A stretch of DNA of 64,000 nucleotides from Nissolia schottii (lineage: Eukaryota; Streptophyta; Magnoliopsida; Fabales; Fabaceae), in contig QANU01085255.1 in NCBI GenBank assembly GCA_003254905.1, positions 779,624 to 843,623 on the forward strand, read 5' to 3'. This document shows positions 1-11,977 of the stretch, piece by piece. Made by a program: the position numbers and the translations under genes. How positions within the stretch are numbered: position 1 is the first letter of the stretch; each line of letters begins with the position of its first letter. The notes beneath the pieces were generated by a model. The model did not search any database. It worked only from the letters and a program-made list of their open reading frames with translations, and was not told the origin of the DNA.

Positions 1-59
1 AAGAGAAATTAAGAGAAAAAATAGGTAATGTTAGTAAGCATATGTGGATGAGTAGTTAC

Positions 60-1191
60 TTGATCATCCCAGGCTTTCTCTTTGTTGTAGATAACAGCAG
101 GTCCAAAGCTCCTTGCAGGGTTAATTCCCGTTCCGGTGACCGGAATCGTAGCTAAGTGAACCATGAACACAGCAAATCCAATTGGAAGTGGTGCCAAAAC
201 CTTCACATCATTTCAAATTAAACCAAATTAACCCAACAAACCTAAAGAATTAATTTATTTATTCTTAAATGAAAAATACAATAATATATATATATAGACA
301 CATTAATTGTGACTTGTTTTCATAAATAATGTCATGATCCAAAAACACCACGCACGCACTCTAAAGAAAGAAAAGAAAAAAAAATGTTTGAATGCTTACA
401 GGAACATGAGAGTCTCTAGCGCTCCTCTTAGGGTCAGTGGCGGAGAAGACGGTGTAGACAAGAACGAAGGTGCCGATGATCTCGGCGCCCAAAGCGGTCC
501 CTTTGCTGTAACCATCTTGGATAAGGTTGACACCACCGCCGTAATTGTCGTAGTAAGCTTTCTGGAAGCCCTTGGCGAGACCGGCGCCACATATAGCGCC
601 GGCGCACTGCCCCACCATGTAAAGGAATGCCCTTATCAGAGATATTTTCTGACCCACCAACAGCCCGAATGTCACTGCCGGGTTTATGTGCCCACCTGCA
701 ACAACACCATGCATACAATTAATAATTAATGTTAACTACCCAACTCGAGATTAATTTATTTACAATGCGACCCTGCTGCATGAAAAATATTAATCTCTTA
801 CAAGAATTAAAATAAATAATTTCTAGATTTGGTCTCCATGTCTTTTACAAGTGAAAACTGTTAGGGTGGGTGAATTACCAGAGATGCCAGCGGTGCAGTA
901 AACAAGGATGAAGATCATGCCACCAAAGGCCCAGGCTATGCCCAAGATCCCAACCCCATCACAGTCCGTACCCTTGTGGGCCGGGTCAATCTGGCTCTTG
1001 TACCCAATTATGGTCAACACCGTTATGTACAGGAACAGAAGCGTCGCTATGAACTCCGCTATCACCGCCCTGTACAGCGACCACTTCGTCAGCTCCTCCA
1101 CGTCGATCAGCGGCGCCGGCGGCGGGTCCTGGTAGTCCTTCGCGCTGTACTCCCCTTGCCCCTGCTCGGCAACCTCAACATCCTTCGCCAT
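60..1191 (-). CDS. PIP2: PIP2-type plasma membrane aquaporin (3' end outside window)
   Basis: Water-channel protein of the plasma membrane (MIP family, PIP2 subgroup). Three exons are visible: 1191-879, 695-400 and 200-60, with introns GTAATT..TTGCAG, GTAAGC..GTGAAG and a donor GTAACT at 59. They encode 250 residues in one frame; the last exon (about 35 residues, with the sixth membrane segment tail) lies off the left edge. Seen directly: the short PIP2-style N-terminus MAKDVEV with the di-acidic DVE motif known as an ER-export signal, first NPA box in [10 protein letters not shown] right after the first intron, second NPA box in [15 protein letters not shown], and PIP-typical [18 protein letters not shown]. 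The selectivity-filter His (MVHLATIP), Thr and Arg (TGTGINPAR) are present. Start chosen at 1191 because family members begin MAKD; an upstream in-frame codon at 1203 is not ATG. PIP2 rather than PIP1 because of the short N-terminus. Confidence 0.95.
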
Positions 1192-1300
1192 CTCTTTTTG
1201 CAAATTAAGAGAGAGGAATGAATGTGAAGAGAGTTAGTTTAATGTGTGAGTGCGGTTTGTGCTAAGGCTTGAGTACAATGAGGGTATTTAAGGAATGAGA
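1192..1300 (-). promoter_or_regulatory. Leader and probable core promoter of the PIP2 gene
   Basis: On the minus strand a TTAAATA stretch at about 1284-1291 sits roughly 95 bases before the ATG and could serve as a TATA-like element, leaving a leader of about 60-70 bases. No upstream ATG is obvious between it and the start codon. Position by inspection only. Confidence 0.3.
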
Positions 1301-4300
1301 TAAACAGACAGGATTGAATATTTTATTATTGCAATTTTCCTTTGTGCCTCTTTGTTTAACTCTTAACTTCATCTCCACGTCAAGTTTTATGAATTTTTTT
1401 TATAAAAAAAATTAATGCTAAAACAACTCTATTTTTATAGTTGGTTGATTCGGTTTGAAACCAAATTAGATGAAACTTAGGATTGGTTTAGTAAAAAAAT
1501 TTTTATAGAGTATTCTTACTTTTTTAAAAAATATAATTTAATTTTTTCTGTTTGATAAACAAAAAGTTGAGCTGTTTTTATTGTTAGTTTTTAAAAGTAA
1601 GAGATTTTAAGAGTTGTCAATAATAACTTTTTAAAGATAATTTGTACTTTTTAAATATTAAAATAATAATATATTTTTATATTTTAATGGTCATTATTAT
1701 TCTCTTTGAAATACATGTTTTTTTATGAGAATTTCAAACGTAAAGAATACATTTAAAATATATTTACTAAACACAATTCTTATAACTTTAGTTTATTAGA
1801 GTTACTTTTTCATTTTTTACTAAATAATACTTTTTTAATAACAATTTTTAAAGAGTCAAATAACTTAACAACTTTTAAAAAGTCACAACATTGTTAAATT
1901 AAGTCTTAATGGGTTATGTACTGGTAATATCGATAAAAAAAATGTTTAATTTAAGGTATGTATGATAAAATGAAATGATGACATGATTAACGTAATTTTT
2001 TGCCGCCCACATTAGCTTGATTTCGCTTGCATGGCCCCCACGCAATACGGCTAACCCTACCCTACCATTTTCCAACGACTCTTAATTAATTCGTTGCATT
2101 AAAGTTTATCAATGTTTTTTCTTAGGAAAAGGAAAAAATTATTTTCTATATTTAGGTTTATATAAACTGTTTCCATGGGCCAACATGGCCATATAAAGGT
2201 TCTAATAATTCAACGGATACATGTGGTTGGTTATGGCCTAGTGTGGAAATTATGTAATAAATAGTAGTACGTTGAATATAAATTTTATACGCCAGTAATT
2301 AAGTTAACCAGAAAGCAAATACAACTGTCTGTTTGCTTCTCTGTCCACTGATTCGGGAGAGATTTCTTGAATAAATTAAATCTATCAAGCTTTTTTTTTT
2401 TCATTAAAACTTAATAAATTTCTTCACTAATGTAAATTATCTAGAACTAAAAATTCACTATTATTTTTTATGACTAAGATAATAAGGGACTTTTTATTTA
2501 TCGTATTACTCAAACTCCGGTAATTATATCTTATCAGGTGTGGGAACAATCGCTACAATATGATCAACTGCTAAAAATTCGACTATACGTACCCTTTGGT
2601 AGAGCTTGTAATTAAGCATAAAAGTTAGTGGCCAAGAAATATTAGCATTAAAAAATGGGAAGAGATAAGGAAATATTATACGTACTAGGAGTAAAAGAAA
2701 GCTATCAATCATTGTTCTCAGCATTATGTACAATTGTTAAAGTGATTAAAATAAGAGGAAAAGTAGTTGTCACTTTTGTTGGGTGACGAATGCTGGCCAG
2801 ATGAACTTATCTGGACGCACCTAAAATCAGATTAGGTTCAGAGCAAATTCCAGAAGAAACGAGGGATTTCAAATTGTCTTTGCTACAATTATGAGGCCAC
2901 TATTTCATAATTTACTATAAACAATTTGTAATTAATTAAGCAAAGTTAAATCATAAATAATAGCTATTTTCAACCGGGGTTTTGGGAATCCTGTTCTGTT
3001 CCTCCACCTATTTTATGCTTTCATCCTCCAAGGGATGTCTTATTTGACGAGTTGTCGTAGAAGATTCAAGAAGAAATTAAAAGGAATGAATGATTGAAGG
3101 CAGGCTATTCCTATGGATGGGAAAGAGAACCTAGGAAAGCTTTTTTAAATCAGTATGAAAAAATGTTTTGTTTTCATATGTTATAAAGTGTACTTTTTTA
3201 TATAATTTATTGTTTTCAATTTCATAATTTTTATGTTAAACTCTTACTGAAATTTAATCCGTAATTCACTATTTTTGATAGAGTAATCCTCCTGTCGTAA
3301 GACCAAACTTCAATTAATTAACAACCATGGGTTTAAATCTATACACCACTTTTTTTTTTTAATTCAAGGGATCCATCATGCATGGTAATAATCAATTTTT
3401 TCACAATAATTGAATTCACTTAAAATAATATTAGTCACAATATAAATTTTCATTTTTATAAATGAGAGTCAAACACACACCATGCATATAATTAAGAGAT
3501 AAAGTGAGTTACTATTATAACACACCTCATGATTAAATTTATACATCACTTATCAATGAGAATTGACAAAATTAAGTAAAAATACAATAATATCTTAAAA
3601 AAATACGAGTTCGATTTGGATGGACATGACGATACTTTTGAAATATTTAAAGAAATTGAGGTCTCTCTTAACTATTGTAGGGTACTAACATGTAATCCAC
3701 CTAAATTTTTATTTTGAACAAAATTACACATTACTTTTTTTTTTTTTTTTCATTAAGTCAGAACATGATTTATTGAATTTACTCTTTAACATAAGAATAA
3801 GAGAGATGTTCTGTCGGCAAAATTAAACATTACTTACTTATGTCCCTTTTGTTGTCTATTCATGAACCAACAGTTATATTCAAGAAGTGATTAAGTGAAC
3901 TAATTAAATGCTTCACCCCTAGTGTGATGTCGAGAATATTTTTTTCCTTTTAAGATGTTCAAAGGTAGGACTGTCAACAAGTCTGATCATGAATTAGCAT
4001 CTATAGCTTTTCGATTAAGTGGTAGTAATTGGATTAAAAATGTACTGCTGGTTCACTTGTGAGCACTACTCTTCCAATTCATCACCATGTTCATCATCCA
4101 GCTCTTAATTAATGAATTTCTTCATACATTTTAGGAAGAGAGAGTGAGGAATTATTGGACAGTGACAGGATTAATTAATAATCTGCCTTTGGTCCATGAT
4201 CAATTTCATATTTCAACATCACAAGCGAAGACATTAATTGATGCAGCTAGCGCAAGGATAAGCTAATCAAATTGCATTATTAATTTAGAAAATTGAAACG

Positions 4301-6488
4301 TAGGCACCGACCAGTGAAAGAGTCATTACCATCTTAATCAAGGGCAAGCAAAGAAAATTTGTTCAATTCAATCTCCTATAAGCTTGGCGTACAAATGTTC
4401 AACACGTGGTGTTTTCTCAGCCACAACACCATTCTTTGTATTTGAAAAATCCAGGTTCATATGACGAATAGGTTCCTTTCATTCATTCATTCTTAATTAT
4501 AACACATGATGTTTGAAATATATATCCGAGGAACGAATTAAAGCACATTTACACTGGAATTAGAGGAGGAGGAGGAAGTGGGGGGTGGGGGCGGCAATTC
4601 ATGTCAATTCTGAATTCTTATTGTTATAGTCGTTGTCATTCTTTTCTTTTTCTTTTTCTTTTTCAGAGTTTAATTCTTAGTAATTGTGAGAGTCATTCAA
4701 TCCAACTCTATGGTATGTATCACTTCTGAATTAGTAAGGGTGAGAGTTAGGTATATTTATTAATTAATGTGACAACATGTGATTAGATAAAAATAAGGTT
4801 TAAATTTGATTAGTCATAAAATAAATTTTTAAGATTTGCTTTAGGTTTCTAAATTTTTATTTATTTTTCATCCAACCATTTCATAAATTATAGGGTTTTT
4901 AGTTACTAGTGGAATGTTGTGATTTTAGTCCTGTTCATGTGAGCAAAATAAATCCACCGACCCATAATTTGGCATAAATCTGACTCATAACCTATTATTT
5001 GACTCCATATTCGATGGTGGGCGAGTCATAATTTGGGAACAAATTTGAGTTAAACAGTAAGTTGCGAGTCAAGTGAGTTTATTTTGCACATATGACATTG
5101 TTGACGTAATACTCTGTTAACTACATCAACAATTGATAGAGTTTCACTGCAAAAACTAAAATCATATAATTTATGATATTTTGGATCAAAACTATATAAA
5201 AAAAAACCTAAACCAAATTTTAAAAAAATTATCTGAAACTCAAAACATATATTAAGTCAAGAATTAAATTTTTAGTATAAAGAAATTAACCTTTTTTTTT
5301 TCATTTCAAGAATTTCTGTTTAAAAAACATATGTTGAATGGCACATTTGTTGTCCATGTTAGAAGAGTGGTTGGAAAATCAAGAGGAGGAGCATATTTTC
5401 TAATGCAATCTACTCTGTAAAATGACTCACTATTTTGGCCCCATACCATTAGTCAGCCTGTCATCTATCACTGCATATAATCATGGCCGACTGTAGGCTT
5501 ACAATAATTGTTAAATCATATTCTATTTGTTGGTTAGGGTTTAAACGTTTCCACTTCTAATTGATCACAATAATTTGTTCATATGCGAAGTTCATGCGTT
5601 TACAAGTGTTCAGTAGCTTCTTTCCTGACTCCTTGGTTACTTTGTATTCTTTTTTTTTCTTTTTTCTTTTTTTTAAGTTTTAAATCTGATTTTATTGCTC
5701 AAAATCCAAATAGGGAGTTTTGTATTCTATTTTAATCCTCAAAAGAGGAACGTAAGGTTAGAAATAATCGTTAGCCTTGTTTTCGTGAGTTCCTAAACCA
5801 ATTAATTGCTTATGTCAAAATAATTTGAAAGTAAAATTATTAATTTATGACTACAACAAATGTTGCGTGTATCAAACAACTTAGCATTGCTCTTTTTCTT
5901 CTTGAATGTCTCACATGAATGAAGGGCATAGCATATGCAAGTACAACCAATTGTGGTTGTTTCAAGAGCACAATGAGATAAAGTAATCACGTATCTCCTC
6001 CCTCATTGGCTTTCATGTTTATTTTCACTCTTAATTGTTGTTTTCATTGTCATAGGTTGATGATGATTAGGAAGGCATATATCATTACCAAATTGTTTTT
6101 TGTTAATTTACTATTTACAAAAATTAGAGCAGTGATTAATTATCGACATTGCTCTGCTTTGGTGTTCAACAACAAAGTTGGGATAAACGTGCAAAGGTTA
6201 CATACAACATGAGTTTTTATTTAGCACAAAGCACACCAAGCAAACACAAATTCATGAGTTGCTCGGTATTGTTTTACTTACATGTAATAGTAGCATTTTA
6301 TGTACAAATACAACTATGTATGATATAAATCATACCAGAATCAGAGAAGATGGCACCACATACAAATGCATCATTTCTGATAATCTCCAATCTGCCGCTA
6401 CGATTGTTCACAATTAACGTCTCCCTATTCATTTTTTTTCTACAGAATATGGACGCAACAAACGGACAGTAACCTAATAGAAAGCACA
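1301..6488. other. Intergenic AT-rich DNA, no gene seen
   Basis: About 5.2 kb of AT-rich sequence with homopolymer runs (for example the T run near 3738-3750) and a TTTTCT pyrimidine tract near 4638-4665. Open frames here are short, AT-driven and without recognisable motifs. The only structure I can support is the imperfect inverted repeat at about 4795-5290, listed separately. Confidence 0.5.
4795..5290. repeat. Imperfect inverted-repeat element (MITE-like)
   Basis: The left arm (about 4795-4960) and the reverse complement of the right arm (about 5065-5285) share several blocks in the same order: TTTAGGTTT, CATAAATTATA followed by GATTTTAGT-like sequence, and GTGxGCAAAATAAA followed by CAC. 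The arms are diverged and gapped, and I could not define exact ends or a target duplication. Likely an old non-autonomous DNA transposon; a chance AT-rich palindrome is the alternative. Confidence 0.4.
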
Positions 6489-6674
6489 TTATTCACAATC
6501 GAAAGTCGGCACGACCATCTCATCTTCACATTCAAATTCAAATTCAAATTCTTCAGCTCTTTCTTCCACAATGGTCTCAAGTTTGGGAGTGTTGGAGGGC
6601 TTCCAAGGGAAATCCAGAAGCGAAGGTGCAACCTCGATCCAGGGCTTCATCGTGTGCCTGAGCTCTCTTGCCAT
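6489..6674 (-). CDS. Small protein of unknown function, 61 residues
   Basis: Single-exon frame starting MARELRHTMKPWIEVAPS and ending FDCE. I do not recognise the family. It has a basic, helical-looking start, a Trp/Pro-rich middle (PWIEVAPSLLDFPWKPSN), the segment PKLETIVEE and then a strongly acidic stretch alternating Glu and Phe before the stop. It has no signal peptide or membrane segment and is probably soluble. Reasons to believe it: ATG in good plant context (GCTATGGCA on the minus strand), base composition more GC-rich than the flanks, a TATATATAG box about 250 bases upstream (about 6921-6930), and a composition unlike random AT-rich frames. Only one frame of several overlapping ones looks natural. 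It could be one exon of a longer gene, but no convincing further exon was found. Confidence 0.55.
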   Translation of the reverse strand: MARELRHTMKPWIEVAPSLLDFPWKPSNTPKLETIVEERAEEFEFEFECEDEMVVPTFDCE

Positions 6675-6935
6675 AGCTGGTTTTCGTTATTGAATTGAGA
6701 AAATAACGTTAATGTGAGGCTTGATTGATGGCTGTGGCTTCGCACTAATGGAAGCTTTTATTCTTTTGGTGTATATCTCTCTCTAAGTCCCTGAATGAAA
6801 CAAAGAGAGAGAAAGCTGAATGTAACGATGGACTATTGAAAAGTTTGACTAAAAGACTTTTAAGGAGGTATTTAAGAAAGCTATTGATTGATTGAATGAA
6901 TCAACAAAGAGATATTAAGAGCTATATATACAGGA
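6675..6935 (-). promoter_or_regulatory. Leader and TATA box of the 61-residue gene
   Basis: Reading the minus strand, CTGTATATATAGCTC lies at about 6918-6932. Counting about 30 bases on, transcription would begin near 6890 and give a leader of about 215 bases. The leader contains CT-rich stretches near 6775-6815 (GAGAGA on the plus strand), common in plant 5' leaders. Confidence 0.35.
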
Positions 6936-8235
6936 GCATAACGGTTGGGGCTGCGGTTGGAGACGGGTGGGGAAGATGAAATTACGGAACCAATGGGCTA
7001 AATAGGGGGCAGGGAGCAAACAAGAGCACAAGAATGGCTTCAAAACCTATAACTATGTATGGACAAATATTGCGAGGGATGGGGAGAAATAATCGATCCT
7101 AGTGAGGTAGTTAACTAAACCACGTGGAAAAGACGCAGCTAAGTTTAGACAAACAACGCATTAGAGGATGGAACTTTGTTGCCAATATTTTGAAGGGTAA
7201 CCTTAGTATCATGTTTTTACCATTATAACGTAGGACTACTTCAAAATTCACCATTTATAGATAGCAATAACATTCCATATCGTAATAATAGGATAAGCCT
7301 TTTTTCCCAACTTAAATTTATAATTATAAAAAATAAAAAACATTCAGCCAAGCCGAATCCGAGCTATGCGAACCCTTTCTATCTTTTCCTGCCCTCGCAG
7401 CTATAGGAAGAAAATATCACCATACCTTACAACAAATACAAATTCGTCACAGCAGCCTCGGTTCCAAAAAATTTGTGTCCCCTTTCAATTACCACATCCA
7501 AGTTTGCCCATAAATAAGACAGGGTAATGCCGAGGATACAAAAGGCAACTGAGGAAAAATTGTTGCAATAAAGAGAAATGTAGTTGTATACTTTAATTAA
7601 ACTATATCCAAACCCAGATGATTGAAGTGGACTATGTCTGCGGTCATAGGCAAAAAAAAACGATTTGACTGAGAAAATCTTACATCCAACCTTTCTTCTT
7701 CCAATATCTCACCATAACCATAATGTTGACGCACATAACTACTAAGAATCACAGAGATAAACTAGAAGAGACGCTCCTAGAGGATGTAAGACATTCTATT
7801 TGATTGTAGCAATACAATCCAGGTAGCTAACCCCATTTAAAAAAAAAAAAAAAACCCAATGGGAAAAGGCTTCTTCAGTCTTAGTCAAACATACTTACAA
7901 CTATCAAGTGCAATATGACAGCACAGATATAAGGGAGTACTCTCCCATTTAAGTATCAATACATTTTTTCACAAACATAGCAAAAAATATCAAAATTGTG
8001 GGATAGATTGAAACCACCAATAGATTTCTAATGGGAAAATGAATATTAAAACCAGTTATGTTAACTCCAATTGGATTTAGAGATACTAGGTAGCCCAGTA
8101 CTCAAATGGATGAGAATGAGTCCCACATACATGATCAAGATCCTCTCATGTTCAAAATGAACATGAGAGGGGTAAATTCACCATCGGAGAAATAGACTAA
8201 TTATATTAATGCCTCACCCAAAAAGGCATATTCAG
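6936..8235. other. Intergenic, no gene seen
   Basis: About 1.3 kb between the promoter of the 61-residue gene and the 3' side of the ribosomal protein gene. It holds a perfect 13-bp hairpin at 8142-8170 (listed separately) but no frame with recognisable protein content. Confidence 0.5.
8142..8170. repeat. Perfect 13-bp hairpin, 3-base loop
   Basis: CCTCTCATGTTCA (8142-8154) is followed by AAA and its exact reverse complement TGAACATGAGAGG (8158-8170). It lies about 330 bases beyond the stop codon of the ribosomal protein L12 gene, in or just past its 3' region. A tRNA A-box-like string (TAGCCCAGT, about 8091-8099) upstream and GTTCAAAAT inside the hairpin give a weak hint of a decayed tRNA-derived SINE. 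Confidence 0.6.
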
Positions 8236-8495
8236 CTACAAAACAATGCAATTCACAATTAACGCAACTAAAAAGCAACGAATTAAAACGATTAATGATA
8301 CTCTTAAAACAATAAGTTTATCAATGTAGAATTGAAGTCTCAACCTTAACAGACACATAAAATCATCTAAGAATTTAGCATAACCTGAATTCATCATAAC
8401 CTTCAATAGTCCCCAAAATTTATATCGAAACAAAAAACGACTAATTAAGCGGAAAAATAAAAACATGAAGAAAAACGAAGAAGAGGACCTCCTCA

Positions 8496-8996
8496 TCAAT
8501 CGAGAGGGACTTCAACATCTCCGTCAGCGATCTCCTGTTGCAAGTCCTTAGGGTCCTTCCCGTCGACGGTGCAGCCGACGGAAACGCACGTGCCGAGGAT
8601 CTCCTTAATGGTGCCGCTGAGGTCCTTCGCCATCGACCTCGGCTTCATAACCCTAGCGATCTCGATCACGTCGTCGAGCGAGATGTTCCCGTTGTGCTTG
8701 ATGTTCTTCGTCTTCTTGCGATCACGCTCCGGCTCCTTCAGCGCCTTGATGACCAGCGCCGCCGCCGACGGCACCACCGATACCTTCGCCTGACGGTTCT
8801 GCACCGTCAGCTTCACCGTCACCCTCAGCCCCTTCCAGTCCTTCGCCGTCTCCTTGGCGATGTCTTCTCCGATCTTCTTCGGGGACAGCCCGAGCGGACC
8901 GATCTTCGGGGCGAGGGAACTCGCGGCGCCGACCTCGCCGCCGGTGACTCTGACGAACACGTCGACGACCTGGCTAGGGTCGAACTTTGGCGGCAT
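8496..8996 (-). CDS. RPL12: 60S ribosomal protein L12 (uL11), cytosolic
   Basis: Intronless 166-residue frame, the usual length of plant RPL12. uL11 binds the GTPase-associated region of 28S rRNA and forms the base of the stalk that recruits elongation factors. Visible marks: N-terminus [20 protein letters not shown], the N-terminal fold with [20 protein letters not shown] (the conserved proline-rich rRNA/factor-contact helix), the linker, and the C-terminal rRNA-binding domain containing [19 protein letters not shown] and [15 protein letters not shown]. It is markedly GC-rich compared with its surroundings, as expected for a highly expressed gene. The ATG at 8996 gives the canonical MPPKF start. 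The coding sequence is complete, with no frameshift. Promoter elements typical of ribosomal protein genes lie just upstream. Confidence 0.97.
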   Translation of the reverse strand: MPPKFDPSQVVDVFVRVTGGEVGAASSLAPKIGPLGLSPKKIGEDIAKETAKDWKGLRVTVKLTVQNRQAKVSVVPSAAALVIKALKEPERDRKKTKNIKHNGNISLDDVIEIARVMKPRSMAKDLSGTIKEILGTCVSVGCTVDGKDPKDLQQEIADGDVEVPLD

Positions 8997-9016
8997 TGTT
9001 GCAGGAATCGAGCGGC

Positions 9017-9320
9017 TAGGGTTTCAGTGTGGGGGGGGAATGAAGGCACATAGGCGAAGAATTAGGGTATATATTGGGCACTAGGGTTTTGCTTTGCGTT
9101 AGTAGATAAGCTGAAATGTCTATTTTGACACTGTACAAGACTTGGGTTGCGTCAGAATAATAAGTTTTTGATGTAAAAGCTGAGGGCATATTTGTAAAAC
9201 TAATGGTAGCGACGATTATGCGCAGGTTCTTGGGTTGGGCTTAGTGAAAGGGGTAGGAGTGTAGTTACGTCTGTTGGTTTGGGCTTTTATTGGACTCAAC
9301 TAGTTTTTGTTTGGGCTATT
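9017..9320 (-). promoter_or_regulatory. RPL12 promoter: telo-boxes, TATA, site II motifs
   Basis: On the minus strand two telo-boxes AAACCCTA occur, at 9017-9024 (leader) and 9082-9089, with a TATATA box at about 9068-9075 between them. TGGGCT (site II type) occurs three times on the plus strand at 9236-9241, 9290-9295 and 9312-9317. Telo-box plus site II is the established combination in plant ribosomal protein promoters (TCP and telo-box-binding factors). Inferred start of transcription is near 9040. Confidence 0.6.
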
Positions 9321-10825
9321 GGTCTTTGCTTTATGAAATTTTCCTTCGGCTCAATGAAGAATGAAACTGTTAAGTCCAATTTCTTTTAAGTCCAATTCTT
9401 ATTTACGGAATGGATCATTTCTTCCCCCCTGAACTTTTCTTATTCAAAAATATAAATAAAAACTTAATTACAACATGATTCTAGTGAAAATACAAAAACT
9501 TCTATCAAGTTCTTTATTTGGAACAACTTGGAACTCTTGATATCTATTAACTATATTAAATTAAAGGACAAAACGTAGATCAATTTCTTCATTTTTATTT
9601 CATATATTTCTTTAATCAATAATTGAGAAGTGTATTTTTTTTAAATACAGTTTTTTCCTTATGAAATACAAATTCGTTATATACCAGTTAATTATCTTTC
9701 TTTGCCGCTCATATACGTATATAAAGATATACGAAATGTTATCTATGTGTGTGTATGTTGAGTCATTTTTTTGTTGAAGCGAATCTCTATCGAGGGAAAT
9801 TTTCATTATCAATCTCAAACATCTGAATTTTCAATTTTATAGCTTAAATTGGCCAATTAAGCTGCGTCCGTAAAGTTAAGTTTGGTTATTGTGTTTAAAA
9901 TAGTATTTTAAAAATAATTGAAATAAGAATGTGTATCTAATAAATTAGTGCAAACAAATTTAAGTTCAATAGTTAAAATTAAAGTGTACTTGTAATTAAT
10001 TGTAAAGAGTAAATTTATTCTAGTATATCAGAAAGTGAAAAGAAAGGCTAAGGCCTAAAAAATAAAACACATGTCGAGTCTACTAAAAGAGCAGAAAATG
10101 GAACTCAGCTTTATACAAAGTGAGTCACCATTTGTTTCTTGCTTGGTCAAAAAATTTGCACATTAGTTTGCTACTCAAAGTATATGATATATGTTAATGA
10201 TCCACTCACAACTCTTCAAAAGTCTAATATCACAGATAAGATCACAATAAAGATGAAAATCGCTGCAACTTATGGATGCTAATTAAGGTCAATGCATGCA
10301 AAGAATCACAATTATAAACAACCATCTGATCAAGTTGCCACGCCAGGTTAAACGTGGAATAATCTTTTATTCATGAAACGTTAAAAATTCATTCATAAGA
10401 CAGAAAAAAAAATTTTGTGTGCGTATATATATATATTATTCTTTATTTTAATTAGTACTAATGTTTTTGTTTTACATTACACTTTTTTTTTCCTTTTTTT
10501 ATTTATCCATAAAAGGAAATTATTTATCGGCATAAATATTTTCTTTTTTATAATATTGTATCCTAATATTTAATATATCAACGGATCAAGTATTAAGTTG
10601 AGGTTTCTTTCCACTTTAAAAAAACTAAAAAAGAAACACACACATATATATATATACAATCACGGACATGATGTTGGATACCTATGGCAAATCCTCAAAG
10701 GACCAGCAATAATACCATACCTTATATGGAGGGGGATAGATGTTGGGACAAAAATGTCTACGATACGTGTGGCTTGGGATAAGGCATCATATAGATGGGG
10801 CCATTTCAACTTTCAACAACAAATA
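9321..10825. other. Intergenic AT-rich DNA, nothing recognised
   Basis: About 1.5 kb with long A and T runs. The open frames are not protein-like. It ends at a single N at 10826, the first of two assembly marks. Confidence 0.5.
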
Positions 10826-10826
10826 N

Positions 10827-11976
10827 TTTTTTTTTTTTCGCCATGGGAAAGTGCTCTCTTGAGTTAGTGGTGATTCGATAAACTATTATCAAACATGTAC
10901 TTAAATTGTTATCTAAACTAATCTCATAAACCAAATAACATATTGGTTTTCAAAATATATATGTTATCTTAAAAAAAATAATAATAACGGAGTTTTCTTT
11001 ATAAAAAGATCCTTGTTAGAGGAATATATTCATACGCCTTCCACTTGTTGTCTATATTATAGAATGAAAAAAAAATAGTTTTCAAGCTAATGAAGTTAGG
11101 TTTTAGAGATCATGATTTTGATGCTTTTTCTTATTTAATGGTGTTCGTATACTAAACTAATCTGCGTGCTAATCAAAATGATGAAATACTATTCACCTTT
11201 TAAGATTTGTTTTGAAAAGTGGCATGCAATTAAAGGAACATGAAAGTGGAGCAAGAGGCACATAATTTTTTTTCATTATTGTTTTTTTTGATGAATGTTC
11301 ATTATTGTTTTTAAAAATACTGGTTAGTGCTATTTAATTAGAAGTGCAATCCGAATTTGTAAAGGAAGACTCATCACTTTCAAATTTTACTCTCAATTTC
11401 ATAAAATCCAAGTACCACACACTGAAAATAAAAATGATATAATTTAATCTTAACATTTTAAAATTAATATTAATTTAGTGTGAACATTATATATACTTGA
11501 AAAAAATTAGTGAAAGATGGTCAAACTTCTGATAACAAATTTTGAAATGTTTCCCATCACACAATCAAAGATGAAAACTGGTACTAATTAGGGGTCAAAG
11601 AACAAATTGATGTACAATTGGTATTATTCTGGTTTTAGGGTGTAATAGATTTAAAAGGAAAAAAAAGGAAAAAATATGTACAAAAGTAACTATGAGAAGT
11701 AATATTTAACTTTATATGAGAAGAAACTCACTTAAAAAAATTTAACTATAGATGCATTAAGGCTAATGTGGGAGACTTGCCCCACAAAAATTTGTTACTT
11801 TTTTACTAAATTATGGGCATATAAAGAGAGTTTTATCCCCATTAAATAATCAATGTTCTCCACTAGTTGATCACATTGTCTCAGCAAAAAAATAAAAAAA
11901 AATTCAGTAAAAATAAAATTATTTTTTTAATACACTCCTTACATTATAAGAATATATATTTTAATCGTTTATACTC
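10827..11976. repeat. Direct repeat copy 1, bracketed by single Ns
   Basis: The 1150 bases between N at 10826 and N at 11977 match 13299-14448 at a constant offset of 2472 with no difference that I could find by eye, including long A and T runs. The segment has no coding content. Perfect identity, perfect colinearity and the exact placement between two Ns point to an assembly artefact (a contig piece placed twice) rather than a biological duplication. Confidence 0.9.
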
Positions 11977-11977
11977 N

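Noticed and set aside
8538..9053. 171-codon plus-strand frame opposite RPL12
   Set aside because: Arg/Leu-rich shadow of the GC-rich ribosomal protein gene on the other strand.
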